Shown here piece by piece: positions 31,641 through 51,504 of a stretch of DNA of 64,000 nt. The position numbers were made by a program, and so were the translations under genes. The notes under the pieces were generated by a model. The model was given only the letters and a program-made list of their open reading frames with translations. It was not told where the DNA came from and searched no databases. The DNA comes from Sycobia sp. Sy_11 (Eukaryota; Arthropoda; Insecta; Hymenoptera; Epichrysomallidae). The stretch's first letter is position 1, and the number at the start of each line of letters is the position of its first letter. The stretch lies in contig JACCIC010000038.1 of the NCBI GenBank assembly GCA_018907035.1, positions 392,001 to 456,000 of the forward strand. The letters are read 5' to 3'.

Positions 31641-31795
31641 GTCTTTACCTTGCCCTGTTTTACCACCGCATTCAACTTCAATTCAGAGATAATATGGCGA
31701 CTTATATACGCAATTCGACTGTTTTTTATTTCTTTAGCTTTGTTTATTTTATTACTCTATCTTTTAAGAAGTTCAATTAATTTAGGTCAGCCTCT
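31641..31795. other. Junction between two oppositely oriented LINEs
   Basis: No conserved coding. It separates the - strand Jockey-like fragment from the + strand R1-like element; a CA microsatellite follows at 31811-31832. Confidence 0.35.
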
Positions 31796-31832
31796 GTACA
31801 ATGCAGGGTGTACACACACACACACACATACA

Positions 31833-32252
31833 CAGGCTCTGAAAACACACCTTGAGCTAAAGGAGACTAACCTACTAATCGCTCGTTCCTTGCGGCAAGC
31901 TTATGGGGGTACTCAGACGGCGGTGGTGTCTGTACCATATAGCCACGCAGCTGAGTTACTACGTACAGGGCATGTTCGAATCGGATGGCTCAGCTGCAGA
32001 GTTCGAAAAAAAACAGAAATAAAGCGCTGCTTCAGGTGTTGGCAGATTGTCCATTTAGCGTCCGTGTGCTCGGGCCCTGACAGAACTAAACTTTGCAGGC
32101 ACTGCGGTGGAAAAGACCATCTATCCAAGCTGTGTGTAAACGAGACCTGCTGTTTACTCTGTAAATGTCAAGGAAAAAAGGAGATTAACCATCCAGCATA
32201 CAGCTATAAGTGCCCGATTACTGTGGGGTTTTTAAACAGACATAAAACATGA
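31833..32252 (+). CDS. R1-like LINE ORF1, C-terminal Gag with three zinc knuckles (5'-incomplete)
   Basis: A nucleic-acid-binding Gag-like protein. The open frame extends upstream to 31638, but recognisable sequence starts after the CA repeat with LKTHLELKETNLLIARSLRQ. It ends with three Cys-His knuckles: CFRCWQIVHLASVC, CRHCGGKDHLSKLC and a longer one from CLLCKCQGK to YKC. This is the standard ORF1 C-terminus of R1-clade and Jockey-clade elements. The stop TGA (32250-32252) overlaps the ORF2 ATG (32249) as ATGA, a typical arrangement for coupled translation. The 5' part of ORF1 is missing, so the element is 5'-truncated. Confidence 0.75.
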   Translation, partial: QALKTHLELKETNLLIARSLRQAYGGTQTAVVSVPYSHAAELLRTGHVRIGWLSCRVRKKTEIKRCFRCWQIVHLASVCSGPDRTKLCRHCGGKDHLSKLCVNETCCLLCKCQGKKEINHPAYSYKCPITVGFLNRHKT

Positions 32253-34478
32253 GAATACTCCAACTGAATACCAACCATTGCGTAGCAGCTCATGACCTGC
32301 TGAAACAGACTATAAAGGAGCTAAGAATAGACATTGCTGTAATCTCCGAACCATATTGTGACAGGGTCAGACCACAGCGCTGGATAAGTGACACAAGCAA
32401 TAGAGCTGCCCTCTGGATTGATAAAAATAGGCAGGTACTAAAGCAGTCGAGTTATCGGAACGAATTGATATCCTGGGCTAAAATACAAGAAATATATGTC
32501 TTTAGTGTATATGCTCCTCCAAGCTTGACGGACTAGCAGTTTGAAATCCTCGTAGCTAAATTAATTGATGAAGACATGGACAAGAAACCATTATTAATCG
32601 CTGGCGATTTTAACGCGTGGTCCACAGCCTGGGGAAGCGCTTCAACAAATAACAGAGGTAGTATGCTGGTTGATGGCCTTAATTCTCTTCAACTCCACGT
32701 GGTTAATAACGGATTTGAATCCACTTTCATTAGCGGAGATAAACAATAAGTCATTGATGTAACATTCGCCAGTGATGACCTGATTCAGCGGATCCTTAAC
32801 TGGAGAGTAAGCGACCTTTACACTCACAGTCATCACAGGGCGATCTTGTACGAGATTGCAGAGAAGAAAGTAAAGAACAAGTGCAATGAGTGGATGCCCA
32901 CACGGAAATGGAACATCAGATCGCTAGACTGTGAAGTGTTCGCCACTATAATATCAGAAAAGCGTTTAGAATATGGTGCACCAGGCCATCTGGCAAATAC
33001 ACTCATGAAGCATATCTCTGAAGCATGTGATGCATCGATGACTAAGAGCGGATTTAAACATCGTCAATCTGTCTACTGGTGGACAAATGAAATTGCAGAA
33101 TTGCGCAAACAATGTCATCGCGCACGTAGACTTGCCCAAAGAGCCCGCAACCATCGCGATATGTTTAATAGTTTATTTAAAGAAGCACAAAGAACGCTTG
33201 TCAAGGCCATTAAGGCAAGCAAGCGTCGATGCTGGCTTGAACTGTGTGCAGAGGCCAACAATGACTTATGGGGACGACCATACAAAACAGTTATGGCACG
33301 ATTGAGTAGGGCACCGATACAACCCACTAGCACGGTATTGATTGATAAGAGTGTTTCCGCTCTCTTTCCCAATAACACCCATGGGACTGTACTGCGCACG
33401 CAACACTCGGACGATATACCTCCTATAACAGAAATGGAGCTACATAATGCTTACGCTAAGACTAGTGACAATGCTGCCCCTAGCTCTGATGGTATCCCTA
33501 ATGCGGCAGTTAAGTTGGCGATACAGAAGAATCCAGTTATATTTCTAAAAGTATACAATGCTTGTCTTCTTGAAGGTATTTTTCCTGATTGCTGGAAAAC
33601 TCAAATGTTAGTCCTGTTACCTAAGGGCAATAAGCCACTTGATGATCCTTCATCATACAGGCCATTGTGTATGCTCGACACGGTAGGTAAAATATTTGAA
33701 AAAATAATATGTAGCCGACTGGAAGCATTCACTGAAGCACGGCTTATCCTCACGCCAATTTGGATTTCGGAAATCCAAATCAAGAGTCGATGCCATTAAA
33801 CTAGTAGTGTGTACCGCAAGAAATGCAATCAGTGGTAAGAGATGGAAAGGTGGCACTAAACAGTATTGTGCCATTGTCGCTCTAGATGACAAGAATGCCT
33901 TTAATTCAGCGCGCTGGTCTTCTATTATGAATTCTCTTAAAGAGTTCGGAGTACCTGATTATTTACAGAATGTCGTGGCCAGCTACTTTGAGAATAGGAT
34001 AATATTATACCGAACGGATGAAGGCATTGTATCGTATAAGGTTACTGCGGGAGTCCCCCAGGGCTCAGTTATGGGACCTATATTGTGGAATATTATGTAT
34101 GATGGCATGTTGACGATTCCACAACCGCCTGGTTCAATAACAGTAGGGTACGCCGACGATATCGCTCTAGTAGTGACGGCTAAGACCCTTGATGAACTTA
34201 CTGAAAATGCCAATGAGGCAATCAGCGACATCAGTAGATGGATTAAGTCGGCTGGTCTACAATTAGCGGAGCACAAGACAGAAGTAGTTCTTGTCAGCAG
34301 TCGTAAGAAGGTAGATAGTATTACTCTTAAAGTTGGTAGCTGCCGCATTAGTTCTGCACCATCTTTACGATACTTGGGTGTACAGCTTGATGCCAGGTTA
34401 AACTTCAAACACCATCTAAAGATATCTGGCGAAAAAGCGCAACGAGTTTCAGCTGCCTTGTGTCGGCTCATGCCTAAC
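32249..34478 (+). pseudogene. R1-like LINE ORF2: endonuclease and reverse transcriptase
   Basis: Opens MRILQLNTNHCVAAHDLLKQ, the classic R1-clade endonuclease start, then IAVISEPYCD. A stop at 32533-32535 breaks it; the frame resumes with LLIAGDFNAWSTAWGS (catalytic GDFNA), VIDVTFASDD and YTHSHHRAI. The reverse transcriptase runs from 32846 with a break near 33799: APSSDGIPNAAVKLAIQKNP, SSYRPLCMLDTVGKIFEKII, CAIVALDDKNAFNSARW (expected catalytic F-x-D is L-D-D-K-N-A-F), GVPQGSVMGPILWNIMYDGM and VGYADDIALVV (catalytic YADD). The thumb region YLGVQLDARLNFKHHL is present. It then runs without a stop into mariner sequence at about 34478, so the C-terminal zinc knuckle is lost. Confidence 0.85.
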
Positions 34479-34727
34479 GATCTGAAGTTTGAATTGATGC
34501 CGCACCCTCCCTACTCTCCAAACCTAGCCGCGAGCGACTATTATCTGTTTCCTAACCTCAAAAAATGGCTTGACGGTAAGAGAGTGGTGAACAATGAAGA
34601 AGTAATCGAAGCTATAAATGGGTATTTTGAGGAGCTTGACGAATCAGTCTATAGAGATAGCATTACTAGACTAGAACATCGCTATGAGAAGAGTATCAGC
34701 TTTGGAGGAGATTATGTTGAGAAATAA
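33807..34727 (+). CDS. Chimeric open frame: R1 reverse transcriptase joined to mariner transposase tail
   Basis: One uninterrupted 306-codon frame. Residues 1 to about 222 are the R1 reverse transcriptase from the catalytic palm (GYADDIALVV) to the thumb. The remainder is the C-terminal end of a mariner transposase: MPHPPYSPNLAASDYYLFPN (third catalytic Asp), KKWLDGKRVVNNEEV, then LEHRYEKSISFGGDYVEK and a natural mariner stop. The first two mariner catalytic Asp residues are absent, so it cannot transpose. The mariner part is a different subfamily from the three 1286-bp copies. Whether it is expressed is unknown; chance in-frame joining is possible. Confidence 0.7.
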   Translation: MCTARNAISGKRWKGGTKQYCAIVALDDKNAFNSARWSSIMNSLKEFGVPDYLQNVVASYFENRIILYRTDEGIVSYKVTAGVPQGSVMGPILWNIMYDGMLTIPQPPGSITVGYADDIALVVTAKTLDELTENANEAISDISRWIKSAGLQLAEHKTEVVLVSSRKKVDSITLKVGSCRISSAPSLRYLGVQLDARLNFKHHLKISGEKAQRVSAALCRLMPNDLKFELMPHPPYSPNLAASDYYLFPNLKKWLDGKRVVNNEEVIEAINGYFEELDESVYRDSITRLEHRYEKSISFGGDYVEK

Positions 34728-34795
34728 AAAAAAATTCTTAAAAATGTTGTTCTTCTTGGTCAGGCCGGAAACTTATCAATTCACCCTCGTATATA
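34479..34795 (+). mobile_element. 5'-truncated mariner fragment (second subfamily)
   Basis: About 80 C-terminal codons plus the 3' non-coding end, finishing with the inverted-repeat-like sequence ggccggaaacttatcaattc and accctcgta at about 34785. The 5' four fifths of the element are missing at the R1 junction. Confidence 0.7.
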
Positions 34796-34829
34796 CGGCT
34801 TCTATGTGGAAATCTGTTCTTTCGAATCG

Positions 34830-35470
34830 AGCGGTTGAAAAAGATGTGCAAGTGTCTCGAGACGACGTTTACGGAGAGTATCATGCGGACGATAGTATAT
34901 GTCTCGGCACGACTACTATAGACAGTTTTGTGTTGGGGAGGTAGAATATAATGGTATAAGGTATCCCAGGACGACTCTTATGGGGAGTGTGCATGTTTGA
35001 ATGATAAAATATGAATCTCTTCATAGAAGTCGTTCTGTTATACCTGGGCATCGTCTTCTCATGTTCAAAGACGAAAATTCTCGTAGAAGTCGTCCCGACA
35101 TAACTAGTCATTGTTCCCACCAACTAAACACGATACTCTTCGTAGAAATCGTTCCAAAACATCTGGACATCAAATTCAAATGTACCAATACGAAACTCCC
35201 CATATAAGTCATCCCGTGATACCTGGACATCGTCTTCTATCATCCGAACACGAAAGTTCCTGTAGAATTCATTACCAGAAAGCTAGACATCGTTTCCAAC
35301 AAACTAAACACAATACTCTTTGTAATGGTCGGAAACACCTGGACATCATATTTTACCGTACGCATAAAAGTCTGCGTAGAAGTTGTCCCGAGGAAGTTAA
35401 ACAACGTATCCTATTAATTAAACACAATACTTCCTGTAGAAGTCATTTGGAAACACCGGGAGACATACTT
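34830..35470. repeat. 60-bp minisatellite array C with orientation switch
   Basis: About ten diverged units. Forward blocks such as gagacgacgtttacggagag occur first; reversed blocks such as tagaagtcgtcccgacat occur after the switch near 35010. The same switch sequence occurs in array E in the opposite orientation. Confidence 0.75.
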
Positions 35471-35739
35471 CGTATTTTTCCGGTTTTTAAATTAAATACC
35501 GTAAATATTTTTGTACTAGTACCAACTAAAATTAAAGCAAAATTATAGTCTGCGAATAATATATTTTTAAGCGGACGCTGGATATTACCTTTTTATGCAG
35601 AAGTGACGATGTATTATATATATATATAATATACACAGTTTCGGGTTCATTTTCATTTGTTTCGAATTCACAAATTATTTTCAGTATGATTTGGCATACA
35701 CAATCATTTTATAAGAGAAAACGGAGAAATAGAGAGGAC

Positions 35740-35742
<3 letters not shown>

Positions 35743-35806
<64 letters not shown>

Positions 35807-35808
35807 AT
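35743..35808. repeat. (GA)n microsatellite
   Basis: GA dinucleotide tract ending in gcgagcgagc; a module of composite copy C. Confidence 0.95.
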
Positions 35809-36265
35809 GAGATAAGAGAAAATAAAATTTACAAAAACCAATAGATACCCATAAGGTATGAGAGTATTGTTAGATTAACCCGAAGAATAAAAGTATAATA
35901 CTGACTAACGTCGCACCTTCTTCAGAATACGAATCCCAAAGTTGGATATGACCATTTAACTGAGCTGGCCTGATATTAATAGTCTAAGCGGACTACTTCG
36001 AATTGATATTCGTGATTCAAGGCGCCACTTACTGGCCGCTGGTGAATCTGACTTCTAAGACCGTTAATTTAATTTATTGATAAAAATAAAATGATTTTCA
36101 ACAAAAAAACATAGCCTATGTCCTTCCGAAGATAATATAGAACCTATATGTCAAATTTCAGAACAATCGGTTCAGTAATTTTTTTATTTAACGTGTACAA
36201 ATAAAAACACGCTTGGTCTTTATAAATTAGCATGAAGTATGATATGATATGATATGATATGATGT

Positions 36266-37671
36266 AATAAAGCTCTTCAATATTGCTTACTCGAAATTCA
36301 GAAAAATCGTAAACTCCTATTGTAAAGATGGTTCTCAAAGTAATTTGCGATTATAAAAACTGTTCTTATAATCCAAAAAACTGCTATTTCATGAGCTTCG
36401 ATATACCTTTCTTTACATTAAAATACTAGTTAGAATATATTCATATGATATAGTTAACTTTTTGCGAGTGTTTTTCCACACAATGATATTATACGTACAT
36501 TGAAACAGATCAAATTTTTTGTGGTACAGCCGTGTTATAATGGCGCGTAAAAGTTCTTAAAATTCATTGTTAAATTTTGAGTATGTAAGAATATTTAATA
36601 ATTGCTTGACAATTTATTTTATTTGCATGCGATTTAGTAATATCGAAGTCATTTACGTATTAAACTGAATCAAATATTATACAAATGTATATGATAATAA
36701 AATAAGTGAACAACGCTATGATTATACGTTTGAGCTCTACAACAATAATCGGTTCAGTATTGGTAATAAAAGTTGTTACATAATACCTTTTATCAATGTC
36801 TGATTGGATTTCAAGCTTTTGATCTCGCTTCTGGCTCAGGTACATTCCTTTTCCTGAGAATTTTAAAGAGCCTGAATTCTCAATTTTATATGAACTATAT
36901 ATGTGTGTTAGATTCTCATTGATGAGTAAATCTCTATGCTATGAATAAGCTCCATATTTTGAAAAGCTTAAAAATGGCTTCCTTAAAAATGCTTCATAAT
37001 TTAGAATCGTTTAAGTTTTAAAGTTTAAATTGCGCAATTGAATATCTGTATGGTAAAAAAAAATTATTCTTTATTTTGTGGCTAATTTTATCATGGTCTA
37101 AATCCATTCAACTATAAATTTTCTCTACATATTAAATGAACAAATTAATTTAATTCTTTTTTAAGCATAATACGAATTCATAACTATCATTGAGATTTTG
37201 AATTGATAAATCTAATTCTGCGGTGTATATAACAATAATAACAGTAATATTGAATTTCTTCTACGACTAATATCGGTTTACATTGTAATATGCATTTTAT
37301 ACAAATCAAATTGAAAAGTGATTTTCTTATAAATTACATTTTTCGTTATAATTTTCGTCGTCTTTATATAAAAAGATTTCAAAACCAAATAGAATTTATT
37401 GAACTGTATTATCAAATGATTGGTACATTTCTTAATTTCTCTATCGTTTGTGTAGAAAGAAGCCAAAAGGAGGCGCGTCGGAAGTTAAAACATTGTATAC
37501 GAGGATTTTTATACACGTATCTTTTATATATTGTATACTTGTATAAGGACTTTATTTTCAAACATCTAATCGACAACTGATATAATTAAAATTTAACTTA
37601 TCTAATTAAGCTGTGTATAATAATGTAATCCACGCTGTTAACGACTTGCATTTTTTGTTAACTTTTTACAG
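36266..37671. other. AT-rich intron or upstream sequence of the GAS2-family gene
   Basis: No exon could be supported. The start of a CH domain should be encoded upstream of 37672, but no segment here translates to such a motif next to a good splice donor. Most likely this is intron, and the first exon lies further left among the transposons or outside the window. The end has a strong acceptor (tttttgttaactttttacag). Confidence 0.5.
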
Positions 37672-47498
<9,827 letters not shown>

Positions 47499-50400
47499 CT
47501 TTTAACCACCCTCGTCGCCCTACAGCACCTCACCTCACTTTACCTGCTCCTTCACTCGTAATACGTATGCGCCTGTATGCGTAATACGTAGGTATGTACA
47601 GTTGTTCATCACTCATCTTGCCCACATGTATATACATAAACATATAGTGCCTCACGCTTCCGGCGGTGAAAAGGATATTCTTGGAGCACGTCCTCGAGTA
47701 ATAGCCGCCTTCCTTCCCTCCTCTACAATTGATTTTCGTATATACCGAGTACTCCGACTGGCTCAACTTTATGGGCAGGATCGTTCTCTTGTCGCAAAAT
47801 TTCATCGATGATTCGTTAAACTTATTCGTAAATATTTTTAATATTTAGAACTCGAACTGTCGGGGACAGAAAGAGAGAATAGGCGACAATTTTCAGATAT
47901 TCTTAATGTTGATAAATTCATTGAAAAATTCTTTATGCAGCCCTCGATTTTGCCGGTATTGAAAAAGTTACCGGTTAATCAAATTTAATTAAGAGTTGTG
48001 CTTGTTTTTTCTATAATATTTTGAACTGATATATATCGATTGATAGATAGATTTCTCTCACCGATCTCGTAATTTCTTAACACAGTTGAGATATAGGCTT
48101 CACTGACTAACAAATACTTTTAATTCTCTTTAGTTTATATATAAATATTAAACTGTTTATTTTTTTATACAATTAATTGAAATTAACTTTTGCACACTCA
48201 GTATACAAGTACTGCAAATATAAATTACTTTTTCTAAAATATAATAAATAATTTCATTTATTTTGGAAACTAACTTTATATCTGATTTCTTAAGCGAACA
48301 AATTTAACGAATCTATAAAGTTGAATAGATATATTTTATATCATCTATTTTATACCATAGATATTTCGCATCGCTAAAAAAATTTATTGTACTTCGTCAA
48401 CAAACAAAGTATTCTGCGACATTAGTGCTCTTACACGAGAAGCTTTTTATCATGTTAAATATTGAAAGAATTACATTTAAGGAGAGAAATAGAATCAGGG
48501 AGAACATATATTTTGATGAATAAAGATATTTTGTCTTTTTCAAAATTAAATATATAAGGTAAAAATCAATTTTGTAGCGGGTATTGCCTTTGGAATAAAG
48601 GTTTTTGAAGATTTTTCACTTATCTCTGGAGATGTGGAAATAAACGAATTATGTAGTGCACACATATTTATGAAAATGTTCACAGTTATAATCGTAAACT
48701 CTATATTTTACTATGAAAAATAGTATAACAACTTCAATAGTATAATAACTGCTTCCAATTACACGCTATGGAGTTAATACAAGCTTGAAAGTAATATAAT
48801 TTGGAATTTATAATCCATTTAGTATATTTCTTATTATCATGTATCAACATTTAAATCGTCGCAAAGTAGCACCAGCACCAGGTAGTAATAGATTTTAAGA
48901 TCTTATTGATGGCCAAATTAGTTATTATATCACATAAAAAAAACTCGCTACACATGTATTAAAATAATGTATAAGTAGCCTTAATTTTCATGCGCGATTA
49001 ACCAATTGAAAAAAGTGCGATTATAATCTCAGGAAAGATTGTAAAGCTTCAAATTTTTGTTAATTTCATCATATCGGATATAAGCTATCTTAAACAAATC
49101 ATTAAAAAATATAAAAAATATTCGTACAATTAGATTATATTGGTATTTAAAGAATATACAATTTAAAACATTACTATTATTAATAAAACAAGACATTTTA
49201 ATTGAATTAAGAATCAATTAACCATGAAGAAAAATATTTAAATGAATGTAGATAAGGTAATGTAAATTGACCCGAGTAATATGATTCTTTATAGAAATTT
49301 ATCTGATTTTACCAATTCTTTTGATAAATTGTTTATTTTATACTATTATATGTTAGGTAGATGCCTATAATTACTGAATATTGTTAGTGTAATTCTCCTA
49401 GTATAATATTTTTTACACTAACAAAGGATTTAGTTAACTTTATATATATACAATAGACAGCGCGGAATTAATTTGTGCCTGACTAGTTTGTTAGTTGTAA
49501 TAGTAATATATGCTACTCCCATTTTGCTATCTGTTATTTTATTAATTTTCTGATAATTTACTAATTGTACATTTGTAATTTGTCCGCTTCACAAGGTATT
49601 TAATTTTGAAGGATAATTTTTGGATTGAATAGAATTATATGCATATTGGCTTGTAAATAGAAGCCTGACTTTAAAACACCTGAGTCTGAGATTACAGCTC
49701 ATAAGTATATAAGTCGTGCTTTGAGCATTTTTATAAACGACAGAATACAAATTTTTCATACTATATAAAATTTATATAAGAAAACTTTGCATTCTTTTTG
49801 TTCAATATATTTAATTATTATTATGGCCAATAACAAATATTATTTATTAACCTGAGAACCAACTCTGCATTTAATTTTTGATAATAGATATCCATTTTCT
49901 AAGAAAATATAAAGTTTTTAAAATTGTAATAATTACGATAAATAATATTTTAAAAAATACATATATATCTTTTCTACTTTTATATAATAATCTTTAGATA
50001 AAAACGTACAAACATTATTGTATAACAAGCGCAATAGCGATAGCGTTAGACAGGTCACGAGGTGGCGATTAGTAACTTCAGCAACGCTCATATATATTTG
50101 ATTTTTTCCAGAAATGCAGGGGCACGACGTGCAAAGGAATACCAAAGAAGAGAATCGTCCGGCAATTATTGTCGGTGCGTTGAGGCTATATAACGTTTAG
50201 AAGCGTATACAATATTTACAACATATGGAAAAACAGAGAATAATGTAATTCTTGTGCTCTTTTTGCACTTTCGTTAGTGCAATCTGTAATTTAATACCAA
50301 AAGGGAAACAAGCGTTTTTCTGATTGTTATTTTCATTAATTTTTTTTAATTCTGTTCATATCCTTAAGAGTAACATAATTATTATGGAATTATAGTTTTA

Positions 50401-51504
50401 TATATTCTTTTTTATTTATTTAATGTACTCAAATTGAGTTTCATAGAAATATTTCTTTTGCTATAAAGAAAATATTTTAATATTTTAATAAATAATTATA
50501 TTACTTTATTCAAATAGTTATTGGATATATAGCTATTTGAAATTGAATTCAATTTATGATTAACATTTATATTTTAAATTTCACAAGTAATGTAAAAATT
50601 ACACTGAAATTTGATACATGTCTTTGTACTAATGTTGATCTCATGAGTATTTTGTGAATTTATAAGTTAATGCTGCATTCTAATGTTTTAATCTTTCGAA
50701 AATATAAGAATACCTAAATAATTTAAAATAAAAACAGAAATAAAACAATGTAATTCATAATGTTAAATTTAGTTCATATGAAGAGTTCGATTAGTTCATT
50801 TTTCTTTTATAAATTTAAAATAATAAATCACTTTTTCAGCAATATTGCAGATAAAGAAAGTTTATTTATATAATGTAATGTCGCCATAATGTAATGTCCT
50901 AATTTACTACTAATAATCAATCACAGATCAGTTGTAAGTAATATAACCGTACCTGCTTTTTATATTACGTTTATATCAAAAATGATTTGTATGTATGTAC
51001 TATTTAAACTTTGAACTTATAGTATGACAAAGTGTTTAATTTAATTAAAAAAGTTAATAAGATTTTTATTGTTATCTTTTGTTGAGAAATAAAATGTTTG
51101 ATTCCAAAATGTACTTTTTGTGTAATAGCTCTATATATTATTAATTTATCTAGTTATAAGAAATAATAAATGAATAATCAATGTTACGTAAATAATTTCT
51201 TTATTTTTATATATGTATAAGATTTATCCAATGATAATATTTGACTATATTATGTAAAATTACATCTATCAAAAAGTATATAAAAATTAAATAATAAGTA
51301 TGTTGGAACAATATCTTAAGTGTTACAGTAACTTATAGTAATTTTAAATAAAGATTTATATTGTCAACATTTAGATTAATACCACAATAATCGACATAAA
51401 TTTTTAAAAGTAATTTTTCATTTTAAATGATTAAGTAAAGTCACGTCGTAATTAAATTATAAATAAATGAATAATTGTAAGGTCAGTCGTTGAGTAAATA
51501 AAAA
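47499..51504. other. Convergent intergenic region / 3' UTRs
   Basis: Apart from a possible alternative terminal exon at 50112-50183, I see no gene. The first few hundred bases are GC-richer and probably 3' UTR of the GAS2-family gene. The right end contains the septin 3' UTR on the - strand, with a possible AATAAA (as tttatt) at 51200-51205. Confidence 0.5.
50112..50183 (+). CDS. Possible alternative last exon of the GAS2-family gene
   Basis: A strong acceptor (ttgattttttccag) ends at 50111. Exon 6 has an internal donor directly after HDPCQ (CAG|GTGAGG, donor at 47367). Both are phase 0, so splicing would replace the standard tail by KCRGTTCKGIPKKRI and RQLLSVR, then TGA at 50181-50183. The tail is short, basic and Cys-containing. 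This is inferred from splice signals and phase only; the read-through version is probably the main form. Confidence 0.4.
   Translation, partial: KCRGTTCKGIPKKRIVRQLLSVR

Larger units (their letters stand above)
34796..36265 (+). mobile_element. Composite minisatellite element, copy C
   Basis: The most complete copy. It starts with forward 60-bp units (about 34830-34975), switches orientation (34975-35040) and continues with reversed units to about 35470. A spacer with aagcggacgctgg and tatgcagaagtgacgatg follows, then an AT stretch, the block ttcagtatgatttggcatac, the (GA)n tract (35743-35808), the conserved segment (35820-36230) with the core reversed around 36150-36185, and a (TATGA)n tail to 36265. 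Module order matches copy A. The start directly follows a mariner end, so its true left terminus may be lost or lie at the junction. Confidence 0.7.
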
